Shown piece by piece: positions 1 to 9,156 of a stretch of DNA of 35,941 bases (its first letter is position 1; every line of letters starts with the position of its first letter). The notes beneath the pieces are model-generated. The model saw nothing but the letters and a program-made list of their open reading frames with translations, made no database searches and was not told the origin of the DNA. The DNA lies in the IMG/VR virus record IMGVR_UViG_3300017710_000021, positions 1 to 35,941 of that record; one strand, 5' to 3'. This DNA comes from a virus. The position numbers and the translations under genes were made by a program.

Positions 1-411
1 GAAGATGAACCACAAAAAGTTATTACTGGATTGCAATTAAAACAACAAGGTATTATTGACACACAAACATTGCAAGAAAACTTAGACGGTCTAGATAATA
101 TTACAAACATACAAAATAGAATTAACTCTGAAAAAGCAGAGAACGTATTGTTTGAATCATTAATGGCACAAGCAGCACAAGGTAACCCTAAAGCTACTAT
201 GGCAGCAGCAGAGATACGAAAGAATCCTGCACAAATGACAAAGATACTAGATAAATTTTATACAGCAGAAGAAGAAACAAGTCCTGAAGAAGAAGCAGTT
301 ATTGGTGGACCACAAGGTCCAGTAGGTCCACAAGGACCACAAGATATTGCTTCTGTCTTAGCAGGATTAGCAGGTGGTCAGCCACCACAACCAGGAGGTC
401 CAGTTGGCTAG
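1..411 (+). CDS. C-terminal end of a larger protein, possibly portal (5' partial)
   Basis: The frame is open from the first base of the window, so the gene starts upstream and only about 136 residues are visible. They are Gln/Glu/Ala-rich and end in a short collagen-like Gly-Pro-Gln stretch (GGPQGPVGPQGPQ) followed by a Gly/Pro-rich tail. No catalytic motif is seen. The position, directly before a run of virion proteins and upstream of scaffold and capsid genes, fits the tail end of a portal protein, but this is inferred from gene order only. The stop codon overlaps the TTG start of the next gene, and the last codons contain that gene's Shine-Dalgarno sequence AGGAGGT. Confidence 0.6.
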   Translation, partial: EDEPQKVITGLQLKQQGIIDTQTLQENLDGLDNITNIQNRINSEKAENVLFESLMAQAAQGNPKATMAAAEIRKNPAQMTKILDKFYTAEEETSPEEEAVIGGPQGPVGPQGPQDIASVLAGLAGGQPPQPGGPVG

Positions 412-610
412 TCCAGAACAAGAACTTAAAAAACAATTTTATGACATAGTTAATGGAGAAGATTGGGATGACATGGGTTTTCCTGAACGTCCACAAACAC
501 AAGTACAAGAAGGAGATGTACCATTAGGAGATATACTTATACCTACTCCTATTCCTGGTGTATGGATACACTTAAACTTAAGTTTCGAAATAGAGGATGA
601 CACATGGTAA
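404..610 (+). CDS. small acidic hypothetical protein
   Basis: A 68-aa acidic protein that I do not recognise; it contains a Pro-rich stretch (IPTPIPGVW). I chose the TTG at 404 because a perfect AGGAGGT (393-399) lies 4 nt upstream. The longer frame back to a GTG at 374 would put that ribosome binding site inside the gene. The start overlaps the end of the preceding gene and the end overlaps the ATG of the next, so it is translationally coupled on both sides. By position it is probably a minor virion or assembly protein. Confidence 0.6.
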   Translation: MASPEQELKKQFYDIVNGEDWDDMGFPERPQTQVQEGDVPLGDILIPTPIPGVWIHLNLSFEIEDDTW

Positions 611-900
611 GAAAAAAAAAGATAGAAGTTCCTACTAGAGCAGAAGGCGACCCAACAGGTCAGACACAAATGTTACAAGAACAAATAGATGCAGTGTCTC
701 CAGGACAAGAAATAGCACAACCTACTCCACAAGTTGCTACACCACAACCTGTACAGGATGTCTTTGCTACACCTACACAAAAACCACAAGAAGCAGGTAA
801 CGTTACTGGAGATGAGACAATGTTTACTGCACAAAATGACATAGAAATTGTTAAACAAATCTTATTGGAGAAATTTCCCACATTAACAAGTAGGTTCTAA
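604..900 (+). CDS. small Pro/Gln-rich hypothetical protein
   Basis: A 98-aa protein with a basic N-terminus (VRKKKIEVP), a long Pro/Gln/Thr-rich middle that looks disordered, and a more ordered C-terminal helix (DIEIVKQILLEKFP). No family is recognised. The TAA stop shares its last base with the ATG of the giant gene (TAATG), so translation is coupled. It may be a small structural or chaperone-like protein for the giant product, but that is only a guess from position. Confidence 0.65.
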   Translation: MVRKKKIEVPTRAEGDPTGQTQMLQEQIDAVSPGQEIAQPTPQVATPQPVQDVFATPTQKPQEAGNVTGDETMFTAQNDIEIVKQILLEKFPTLTSRF

Positions 901-3900
901 TGGCTTCATATTACTTGAAGTGGGGAGAAGAAAGATTAGAAGAAGCTAATCAACTAGCAGCAGAAGAACAAGCTCTTGCCGTACAAAAAGATATGCTTGG
1001 CGATGAAGGCATAGATGCACTAGCTAACAAAACAGAAACATTTAAAGCTATGAATCCATTCGAAACAGATGATTTAGCTATTGCTTCTGCAACTATGAAC
1101 TTAACAACTCAGCAATATCAACAGCTATATATGCAAACTAAACCTATTGAATATACCTATGCAAGTGGAGAAACATCTCCTACTGTAGAATTTTCTAAAA
1201 AGTTTTTTAACAGAATAAAAGATGGTGTAAATAACACAAAAGAAATACAGAGACAAACACAGTTAGATTTATTTGGAGAAGCACAACTAAGAAAAAGTAC
1301 TGTTATTAATGCAGCGTTATTAACACTTAACAGTTTGTTTGAAAGTATTGGTACGCAGTTTGTCAATAGTATTGGTATAGAACAGAAAGCATATCAAGCT
1401 GAATGGGCAGCAAGTAAAGGTTTAGACATAGACAAAGACTTTGCACGATACGTAGGAGACAAAGATACAGATAAAAATGAAATACCTTTAGGTATAAAAA
1501 TTAAATCATTTGCTGCAGGTGTAGGTTCGTTTTCTGAAAACTTTGACAGAACACAAAGAAACTTTATAAATTCTCTTATTAATAAAGAAGCAGCGACAGA
1601 AGCACCATACATATCAGATAGAGCTAGAAACTTTTTAATGAGTAAAAATTTAGTTGATGATTTAGGTTATCCTATGTTGCAACAAACAGATTTAGAAGCA
1701 ATAGAAGAAGCATTTCCAGATGTGTTATCTGAACAAATAAAATTAAAAACTGGTGGTATAGAAAGAAAATTAACACTTAACGAAGCTGTAGAAGTGTACA
1801 CAGAATCATTTAACGAAGTACTTAGTTCTGGTAGCTCTGAAGGTTTAGCAGGATGGTTCGGTCGTGGTAAATATTTAGAAGAAGCAGAACAAACACGAGA
1901 AGGTTTTAAAAAAGCTAGTGTTGCATCAAACTTTGGAGACTTAGTTAGGTATACATTAACTGGTTCATTGTCTGGAGAGTACAGTCCTAAAATGGCAGTC
2001 CGTACAGAAATACAAGATGAAGCAGATACTAATTTATTTTTATTACAGTCAGCATACGACTTAGGACAAATTACAAAAGATGATTACGAAGTTGCTAAAC
2101 AAAAAGTTGAAGAACTAGAACAAGAACAACTTAGTGATATGGAGTTTGACCCTAAGCATGGTTTCAATGCTTGGATTGGTTTTACTTCTAATCTATATGC
2201 AATGGCAAAAACAGACCCTTTTCTTATGGCATCAAGAGGAGTAGGTGCAGGTGGTAGAGCCGTAGCCAGTGAAGAAGTGTTAACTGGAGTTGGCAAACAA
2301 TTAGATGAACACTTACAAGCAGGAGGAACTGCTGCAGATTTTTTTGCTAACGGACAAGATGATGCAATCAGAATACTTTCTGATAAAGTTGCTGAGTTAG
2401 CACAAGCAGATGCACCATTGTTTACAGAACTAACACTTAGAGGATTTAGTCCTGAAGTAGCTTTTCGCATAGTAGATAATCCTAAAAACAATCCACAAGG
2501 ATATTTTGATATTATAAAAAATTCTTTAACTAAAGGTTATATATCTGACATACGTGTTAACGGTAAAATGAATACAGCAGCTAAAGACGTACACTTACAA
2601 CCAAAAGTATTTAGCGATAACTTTCTTGATAACATAGCTGACACCATGACAGGCGATACTATAACTGCTAACTACATTAGAGGTGGTGGTGTTAAAGATA
2701 AAGGTAGGATAAGAACAGCTACATCAAGTATTAAAGATATTTTCTTAGGTTCTGATGTTAGGTTGCCTTCAAGACCGTTTGCATATCTAACAGACACTTC
2801 ACGTTCAGTAGATACGTTTACTAAAACAGGAAGAATGATGAGTATACCTACACCTGTTATAGAAGATTTGTCTAAACAGTTTTATGTAGCAATACAAAAC
2901 AAACAATATAAATTAGCACAGAGTATTTATTATGACGAATTAATTATGCGAGAAGGTGCTATACAACTTAAAGCAGTGTTTGGTTTGTCAGACGCAGAGT
3001 TACAAGATTTTTTCCAAAACAATTTAGACGACGTAAGAGGATTTACTGACCAGGGTAAAACATATAGAGCAGCACAAAATTCTAAATTTTATGAAGAAGG
3101 TTTTGTAGACCCTTTAACTAGAGCACAGTATGCTGACCAGATTATTAACGAAGAAGAGTTAGCACAATGGTCACAGAAATCTATAGGGCTAGCAGGACAA
3201 GCTATGGACTTGACTATTAACATACCTGATTTACGTGCCACGTTAAGACATACTGGTATTAGAAAAAGACTTAGAAATAAATTAGTAGGTTCTCAACAGG
3301 TAGATGAAAGCGTAGCTCTAATTAGAGCAGAAGCAGATAAAGGAACAAAGGGTACTTTCTTTGACCCAGATACTCCATTAGGTCAAATAACTAAAGATGC
3401 TTTTTCTGATTTACCAGATGAATCATTCTTGTATAAAAAATTAGTGATGGATGTACCATCTCGTGCAGAAGATATAACTTTTGGTTTAATATCAAGAGTA
3501 TGGATGCCCCTACAGTTAATAACACGTATTGCATTTCCACTTAAAATAACTACAGACGGTATGTTGCGAGTATCTACAAAAGGTTTAGCTTCTATATTTA
3601 GAGACCCTGCAGAATACATGAAGATGATATTTAATGACCCTGACGGTCTTATGATACGTTACTTGGAGACTAAAGGTATTGATGTAACTCCTCTTACAAG
3701 TTTGCGTGGACCTTTTAGAGTTACTAAACCAATTGAAGGTGGTAAGTTGTCAGAAAAATTGCCACTTAAATATAGAAAATCATTAGGTGCTTTGACAGAA
3801 GGTAATTCAGAATTTGGTGTACCAGAAGTTAGAGACCTGTATGAAAGAGACCCTAAGTTTACTTCTGTCTTTAGAAAAGATAATGGTAAATACGTTGACG

Positions 3901-6900
3901 TACAAAAAACAGTAAAAAAGAATGTAGCACAAACAGATGGAAGTACATTAGCTTTTAAATTAAATGATGACTATATAGAAACGTATATTGATTATTTAGT
4001 TACTCAAATGGCACATGACCCATTTATGCCTATAGTTGCAGGTGCTATGAGACAGGGATTGTCTGATGCTGATATTGTAAAAGCAATACAAAATAATAAA
4101 TATTTAATGGATGAGATAGCTTCTTTAAATAGGAAAATTATGTCAAGACAAAACGTTGATGGTAGAGCATCAAACATAGTTGTAATTAGAAACGATAAAG
4201 ATTTTTTAGACTTTGTTAAACATCATCGTATGACTATTAATAACTTTACAGGAGCATCTGATGATTTAATTAATGTTATAGCTCAAGGTAAAGTTGGAAA
4301 AGTTGACATACGTGATTTTGAAGTATTAAGAACTATGAACTCACAAAGTGTTAAGAATACATTGACACCACTCATAAATAGAAATGCAGAAAACTTACCA
4401 ACTACTGTACCTGGCATAGAAAAAGTAAGTCCTAAAGGAATGATAAGTAAATTTAAAGCATTTACTGACGCATTGTTTTTTACAGTAGGTCAGTCAGAAG
4501 CAGCACTTGTTCGTATACCTACATTCAAACAAGCGTACTTACATTACATAGATGCCAACATGGTGTTTGCACAAAGAAACGCATTAGCAGATATGTTAAA
4601 AAATCATTATGACCCTAACGTACCAGTTAACCTATCAGATGATTTAGTTAAAAAAGCTAAGAGATTATTAGATGACAAACGTTTAGACCAAGATGAAATA
4701 GATAATGTAATGACTAAAGTAGTTAAGCAGTCTGTAACTCAAAAAGATGACGGTCTAACATTAGTTGCTTATCATGCAGATGGTATTCACACACCAAGAA
4801 TATTAGGTGCAACAACTAAACATCAGTTAGAACTAAATGTAAATTTACAGAACGCAGAAAGAACAGCATACACTACAGACAAAAACATTGCCAACATAAG
4901 ACTAGGCGATGAAAATACTAAGATTGGTTCGTACTACTCTAATGTAAACAAACAAGAAGTAGTTGTTAACGGTAAGTTATTAACAGAACAGAAAGCATCT
5001 TTGCGTATAGTGTTAAGAGAAACATACGGTGCTAATACTAAAAAAGATATAGATGCTGTATTAAAAGATTTTGAAACATATCTAAAAGAAAACCCAACAC
5101 CTAGTGTTAAAGAGTTAAGAACACAATTAAAACTAGGCAACATGAAATATGAAGATGTTGTAACACTAGCACAACGTGGTGGGTTGCAATCTTTCTTAGA
5201 TGAGAAAACAGGTAAGTTTATAATTAACAATCCTAAACAAAGTCCTATTGTACAAGAACTGACAGAAGTAGATTATCACACAATGTTAGATAGAGCTGAT
5301 GTCAGAGCAGACATAACAAGAAACATGACATACGATGATTTAGATAGAAGAGCAGCAGAAGCAGCATTTGAAATACACAACAGATTGTTATACAACTTAC
5401 TTGAAAGAGGTTATGTTGCTGAAGCATACAGAGTAGGATTACCATTCTTTGAGGCGTATAGAGAAGTTCTTGGTCGATGGTTTCAATTAGGAACTACAAA
5501 CACTAGAGCTGCAGCACAAGTTGCATTTGCATATAGAAAAGGCGTAGAAGAAAATATCATCTATACAGATAGTTTTGGAGAAAATTATTTAATTATGCCT
5601 GTTGGTGGTACACCTCTAGAATCTTATGTACAAAGTGGTGGAGAAGGATTGTGGACAGATGACATGAGTATTGATGAAAGTGGAATTATACTTAAAAGAA
5701 GTTTTCCTACATCAGCATTAGGCGTTGCAGGTGGTGGATTGTTTCCACCATTAGGACCAGTTGTAGCTATACCTGTAGGTTTATTAACAGCAGACAATCC
5801 AGAAGCAAGAAGAGTATTAGAGAGAACTATATTTCAATTCGGTTTACCGTTTGAAGGTGGTGCAGGAGATTTAAAAAGTTTTGTTGGAGAAGTGTTACTT
5901 GAAGAAACGTTACCTGCTACAGGTAAAAATATACTTAACTCAGTTGCTTCTAAGTTAGGCTTCACAGGTTTAGATGAAGACTTGTATTTATTAGCTACTA
6001 CACAATCAACACAAATAGCTTCTATATTATTTCCAGAAGATGTACAAGACCCAGAATTTTTATTTGATAAAGCTGCAATTATAAGAGATAACATTTATCA
6101 GATAAAAGCGTGGGACAGAAACATTAACCCATTAGTACCAAAGATGAATGTTTTGTATAGAGCAGACTTAGAAGATAGCACGTTTCAAGAATGGTATGGA
6201 ACAGAAGGCGAAAGCAGTGGATTAGTTTGGAACAGTTTTGTAGAGTTATCTGTTATACATAGTTTTTGGAGAGACATTAAAACAGAGTATGCAACAACTA
6301 TGGGTGTTAAAGAAGCAGACTTTCAGGCAACTAAAGACCTTGTAAGGTTTTTAGGATTAGATAAGTATTCTTTAGAAGATAGTTTTACTTCTGCTTCAAT
6401 GCAAGTTAAAGGCAAATCAATTACTGAATCAGGTAAACTACCAAGAACAAAACCAGAGTATGATTTCTATTTAGAAAATCCAGAACTATTCGCTGACATT
6501 GGTGGCAATGCTTTATATTTCTTTGAAGGTCTTGGACAAGGAGAAGTTGATTTCTCAGCTTATGGTGCGTTAAAAGGAATGGGTATGGTAACTCCTTTAA
6601 CTCAAGAAGAGTTTTATTACAGAAGTGCAACCTATGCAGCATCAATAGTAGAACGTGCAGCTAAAGCAGAGAAAAAAAGAAAACATGAAGAAGGAGAGAT
6701 ACAAGGAAGTTTACAAGCTGAAATGGCAAAAGTAGATATTGTCTTAGCAAAAATGTTTCCTTTAGCTTATGGAGACCCTGTAACAAAAGCAGGAGAGTTA
6801 GCTAAGCTACCAGGTTATCAAACTACAGAAGGTGGAGACCGTTCTGCAAATGCAGAGTTAATAACTAAAGCTGTTAATGACCCTATGTATGCAGACTTTC

Positions 6901-7154
6901 CTATAACACCTGTAATAAAAGAGTATACAGATTACAGAGATGATGTATTAGAAGGTGTAAGAATTGGACAAAAAAAAGTTACAAAAGAAGACGCAGCGTT
7001 GTGGGTAGCAAATACTAACAGTGCAAAAGCACAAGCAATAAGAGATTTGTTATATCAGAAAGCATCAGAGATTATAGTAAAAGAACCTATGTTTGGTGTA
7101 GTCTTTGAAGAAGTGTTCTATAATGAAGTAGTTAAGTATGGAGTTGAAAATTAA
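900..7154 (+). CDS. giant 2084-aa putative internal virion (ejection) protein
   Basis: At 2084 residues this is by far the largest gene in the window. It is rich in Lys, Glu and predicted helix, with no signal peptide and no convincing catalytic motif. A hydrophobic Gly/Pro segment near residue 1600 (LGVAGGGLFPPLGPVVAIPVG) is the only candidate membrane-active stretch. Size, helical character and position between the probable portal end and the capsid genes, followed by further large virion-like proteins, suggest an internal core or ejectosome protein analogous in role to T7 gp16, though longer (gp16 is about 1300 aa). No homology to gp16 is visible. A virion RNA polymerase was considered and is not supported. 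It is coupled by TAATG to the previous gene and starts the next in the same way. Confidence 0.75.
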   Translation: MASYYLKWGEERLEEANQLAAEEQALAVQKDMLGDEGIDALANKTETFKAMNPFETDDLAIASATMNLTTQQYQQLYMQTKPIEYTYASGETSPTVEFSKKFFNRIKDGVNNTKEIQRQTQLDLFGEAQLRKSTVINAALLTLNSLFESIGTQFVNSIGIEQKAYQAEWAASKGLDIDKDFARYVGDKDTDKNEIPLGIKIKSFAAGVGSFSENFDRTQRNFINSLINKEAATEAPYISDRARNFLMSKNLVDDLGYPMLQQTDLEAIEEAFPDVLSEQIKLKTGGIERKLTLNEAVEVYTESFNEVLSSGSSEGLAGWFGRGKYLEEAEQTREGFKKASVASNFGDLVRYTLTGSLSGEYSPKMAVRTEIQDEADTNLFLLQSAYDLGQITKDDYEVAKQKVEELEQEQLSDMEFDPKHGFNAWIGFTSNLYAMAKTDPFLMASRGVGAGGRAVASEEVLTGVGKQLDEHLQAGGTAADFFANGQDDAIRILSDKVAELAQADAPLFTELTLRGFSPEVAFRIVDNPKNNPQGYFDIIKNSLTKGYISDIRVNGKMNTAAKDVHLQPKVFSDNFLDNIADTMTGDTITANYIRGGGVKDKGRIRTATSSIKDIFLGSDVRLPSRPFAYLTDTSRSVDTFTKTGRMMSIPTPVIEDLSKQFYVAIQNKQYKLAQSIYYDELIMREGAIQLKAVFGLSDAELQDFFQNNLDDVRGFTDQGKTYRAAQNSKFYEEGFVDPLTRAQYADQIINEEELAQWSQKSIGLAGQAMDLTINIPDLRATLRHTGIRKRLRNKLVGSQQVDESVALIRAEADKGTKGTFFDPDTPLGQITKDAFSDLPDESFLYKKLVMDVPSRAEDITFGLISRVWMPLQLITRIAFPLKITTDGMLRVSTKGLASIFRDPAEYMKMIFNDPDGLMIRYLETKGIDVTPLTSLRGPFRVTKPIEGGKLSEKLPLKYRKSLGALTEGNSEFGVPEVRDLYERDPKFTSVFRKDNGKYVDVQKTVKKNVAQTDGSTLAFKLNDDYIETYIDYLVTQMAHDPFMPIVAGAMRQGLSDADIVKAIQNNKYLMDEIASLNRKIMSRQNVDGRASNIVVIRNDKDFLDFVKHHRMTINNFTGASDDLINVIAQGKVGKVDIRDFEVLRTMNSQSVKNTLTPLINRNAENLPTTVPGIEKVSPKGMISKFKAFTDALFFTVGQSEAALVRIPTFKQAYLHYIDANMVFAQRNALADMLKNHYDPNVPVNLSDDLVKKAKRLLDDKRLDQDEIDNVMTKVVKQSVTQKDDGLTLVAYHADGIHTPRILGATTKHQLELNVNLQNAERTAYTTDKNIANIRLGDENTKIGSYYSNVNKQEVVVNGKLLTEQKASLRIVLRETYGANTKKDIDAVLKDFETYLKENPTPSVKELRTQLKLGNMKYEDVVTLAQRGGLQSFLDEKTGKFIINNPKQSPIVQELTEVDYHTMLDRADVRADITRNMTYDDLDRRAAEAAFEIHNRLLYNLLERGYVAEAYRVGLPFFEAYREVLGRWFQLGTTNTRAAAQVAFAYRKGVEENIIYTDSFGENYLIMPVGGTPLESYVQSGGEGLWTDDMSIDESGIILKRSFPTSALGVAGGGLFPPLGPVVAIPVGLLTADNPEARRVLERTIFQFGLPFEGGAGDLKSFVGEVLLEETLPATGKNILNSVASKLGFTGLDEDLYLLATTQSTQIASILFPEDVQDPEFLFDKAAIIRDNIYQIKAWDRNINPLVPKMNVLYRADLEDSTFQEWYGTEGESSGLVWNSFVELSVIHSFWRDIKTEYATTMGVKEADFQATKDLVRFLGLDKYSLEDSFTSASMQVKGKSITESGKLPRTKPEYDFYLENPELFADIGGNALYFFEGLGQGEVDFSAYGALKGMGMVTPLTQEEFYYRSATYAASIVERAAKAEKKRKHEEGEIQGSLQAEMAKVDIVLAKMFPLAYGDPVTKAGELAKLPGYQTTEGGDRSANAELITKAVNDPMYADFPITPVIKEYTDYRDDVLEGVRIGQKKVTKEDAALWVANTNSAKAQAIRDLLYQKASEIIVKEPMFGVVFEEVFYNEVVKYGVEN

Positions 7155-8134
7155 TGGTAAGTAGCATATATATACCAAGGACTGGAAGCGTATCAGATAT
7201 TATTGATACAGATAATGTAGTACCAGACGGAGAAGATAAAGATACAACACAATTAATTATTGATTTATTAACTGACCCTGATAGAAATAAACCTTTAGGT
7301 ACAGGATTTCAATCTAATTATGATATGCAAGTTGATGGACCTGATGGGACACAAATAATTAAACCTGTTAGTGCAGAAGAATATTTAACACAACAAGGAT
7401 ATCGTCATGTATATTTTGCTAGAGATGCAGGAGAAGTAGCAAGAGATTTAAATAAAGATAACATAGCACTTTTAAAAACACAGATGTCTAACGTAGGAAT
7501 TATGGATGCAAGTAAGACTATTGGTCTTGCTGTAGACGAAGAATTTATTAAAGGTATTAAACAATTAATGGAGTTTAGTATGAATACTGGTGGCAAGATA
7601 AGTTGGCTAGGAGCTTTATCTGCTGTACGTTCTGATTACAATGCACGTAAAGCAATGACTACAGGTTCTCCTAAAATAGAAAAAGAAGAAATAGATGAGT
7701 TACTTAATGATACTTTAACAAAAGCAAAAGCTAGAAAAGGTGGTGCATTAAGCACTGAAGAAAGAAACTATATATCTAGTAGGGTAACAGGAATAGTTGG
7801 TCAATTTAATAGAACAAGTGCAAACCTAGGACAAGGTACACCTGCAGAATTCGGTTATGTTGCTGCACGAGAAGGAAGCACTAGAGTTATAGAAGGAGAC
7901 TTAACAGTAAGTACTCCAAGCACAATGGCACAAGAAACGTTTACTCCAGGCACAGCAGCACAAGAACCAGACGTAGAGGGATTGCAAGAAGATATTAGTG
8001 GAGTAGTCGATGAAGTATTTGAAGGTAGAGAAGACTTAGAAAAACAATCACAAGCTGCAGGACAAATTGGTGCTAGAGCAGCAAACACAATAAACAGTCT
8101 TACTTCATTAAGCAGAAGAGCTGTAAATAGGTAA
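7154..8134 (+). CDS. putative virion structural protein
   Basis: A 326-aa soluble protein without signal peptide or membrane segment. Residues 1-60 are acidic. The middle is helical, with a small glycine-containing stretch (NTGGKISWLGALSAVRSDY), and the C-terminal third is Ala/Thr/Glu-rich and probably partly disordered. No named family is recognised. It is joined by TAATG to the giant gene upstream and to the lysozyme-like gene downstream, so it very likely belongs to the same set of internal virion proteins. Confidence 0.7.
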   Translation: MVSSIYIPRTGSVSDIIDTDNVVPDGEDKDTTQLIIDLLTDPDRNKPLGTGFQSNYDMQVDGPDGTQIIKPVSAEEYLTQQGYRHVYFARDAGEVARDLNKDNIALLKTQMSNVGIMDASKTIGLAVDEEFIKGIKQLMEFSMNTGGKISWLGALSAVRSDYNARKAMTTGSPKIEKEEIDELLNDTLTKAKARKGGALSTEERNYISSRVTGIVGQFNRTSANLGQGTPAEFGYVAAREGSTRVIEGDLTVSTPSTMAQETFTPGTAAQEPDVEGLQEDISGVVDEVFEGREDLEKQSQAAGQIGARAANTINSLTSLSRRAVNR

Positions 8135-9156
8135 TGGAACCTGATTCATATACAACGCAAGAAGTAATTGAAGCATTACAAAGTGTTGGTATCGCAGAAG
8201 AAATAGTTGAATATCTTGTTCCTATTGCAGGTTATGAATCAAGAGTAGATGGTGTACCGTTTACTAGAGATGCTTTAGATAAAGAATCTCCATCATGGGG
8301 TATCTTCCAGGCTAATTTAAATTCAATGGCTCCAGGCATATACAAGGCTATGAAAGAGTTAGGTGTAGTAGTACCAGGTGTTAGTGCAGAACAAGACAAA
8401 GTATTAGTAACCAATACTGCACAACCAGGACAAAAACCTTTATTAAAATTTACTACAGAACAAAAAGAATTTGTAGCAAATTGGTTTGCACAACAAGCAG
8501 ACCTAAATGACAATGCACTCGTATTTAAATACATGCTAGAACAAAAGTTAAAAGATAAAAAAACAGACGACTTTAGAATTGCAATGAATGAATTGTATGT
8601 TTTAACTATTGAAAAGTTTAATGACCCAGAAAATACAGATGCACAACAATTAAAGGCAAAGATAGAAAGTGAAATGTCTATGACACCACCTTCAACAACG
8701 ACTACAATACCTAGTACGACAACAACAACAGTGGTAGACAACGGAGATGATGTGGTAGAAACAACAGACCCTACAAAAAGAACTCAAAGAGAAATGGAAT
8801 TTAGGAATAGATATAATCCTAAAAGTAAGTTTGTAGAACAAGTGCGTTCAGGTACATTTGAGAAATCATATAATCAAATGGTAGATTTAGTAGAAGCACA
8901 GATAAATGCTCAAAGAGCTATGAATGGAATGGGTCCTGTTAAAAGACAAGTAGCAGAACAGAATGTTTACATGTCAGGTTCAGATAGTTTCCGTGAAGCT
9001 ATTGACGTTTTAAGAGGCGTATCAGATAACAAGCAAGATAGCAAAGAAGGTAAAAGCCTAGTAGAGAGAGGAAATGAATTCTTTTCTGAGTTACCAGTAG
9101 GTCCTATTACTAAAAAAATTAGAGATAAACTAGGTTCAGATAGCAATGACTCCTGA
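8134..9156 (+). CDS. virion-associated lysozyme/transglycosylase-like protein
   Basis: A 340-aa protein. The N-terminal 60 residues show the pattern of goose-type or SLT lysozyme folds: a helix, then AGYESR with a candidate catalytic Glu35, then SWGIFQANL (54-62), matching the usual S-x-G-L/I-F-Q-I/A-N motif. A run of threonines (187-199, TTTTIPSTTTTT) forms a linker to a charged C-terminal half of unknown function. In phages such a domain among internal virion proteins opens peptidoglycan during DNA entry. That role is inferred from the motif and position; the later lysis block is separate. The fold between residues 60 and 130 is divergent, so enzymatic activity is not certain. Confidence 0.6.
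   Translation: MEPDSYTTQEVIEALQSVGIAEEIVEYLVPIAGYESRVDGVPFTRDALDKESPSWGIFQANLNSMAPGIYKAMKELGVVVPGVSAEQDKVLVTNTAQPGQKPLLKFTTEQKEFVANWFAQQADLNDNALVFKYMLEQKLKDKKTDDFRIAMNELYVLTIEKFNDPENTDAQQLKAKIESEMSMTPPSTTTTIPSTTTTTVVDNGDDVVETTDPTKRTQREMEFRNRYNPKSKFVEQVRSGTFEKSYNQMVDLVEAQINAQRAMNGMGPVKRQVAEQNVYMSGSDSFREAIDVLRGVSDNKQDSKEGKSLVERGNEFFSELPVGPITKKIRDKLGSDSNDS

Noticed and set aside
2810-2850. TKTGR in the giant protein, like the TxxGR motif of N4-type virion RNA polymerase
   Set aside because: A five-residue match without the polymerase A, B and C motifs in order is not evidence; large virion proteins contain such strings by chance.
8232-8741. 169-aa minus-strand frame opposite the lysozyme-like gene
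   Set aside because: It lies wholly inside a well-supported plus-strand gene; low-complexity Val/Ser is caused by the Thr linker on the other strand.
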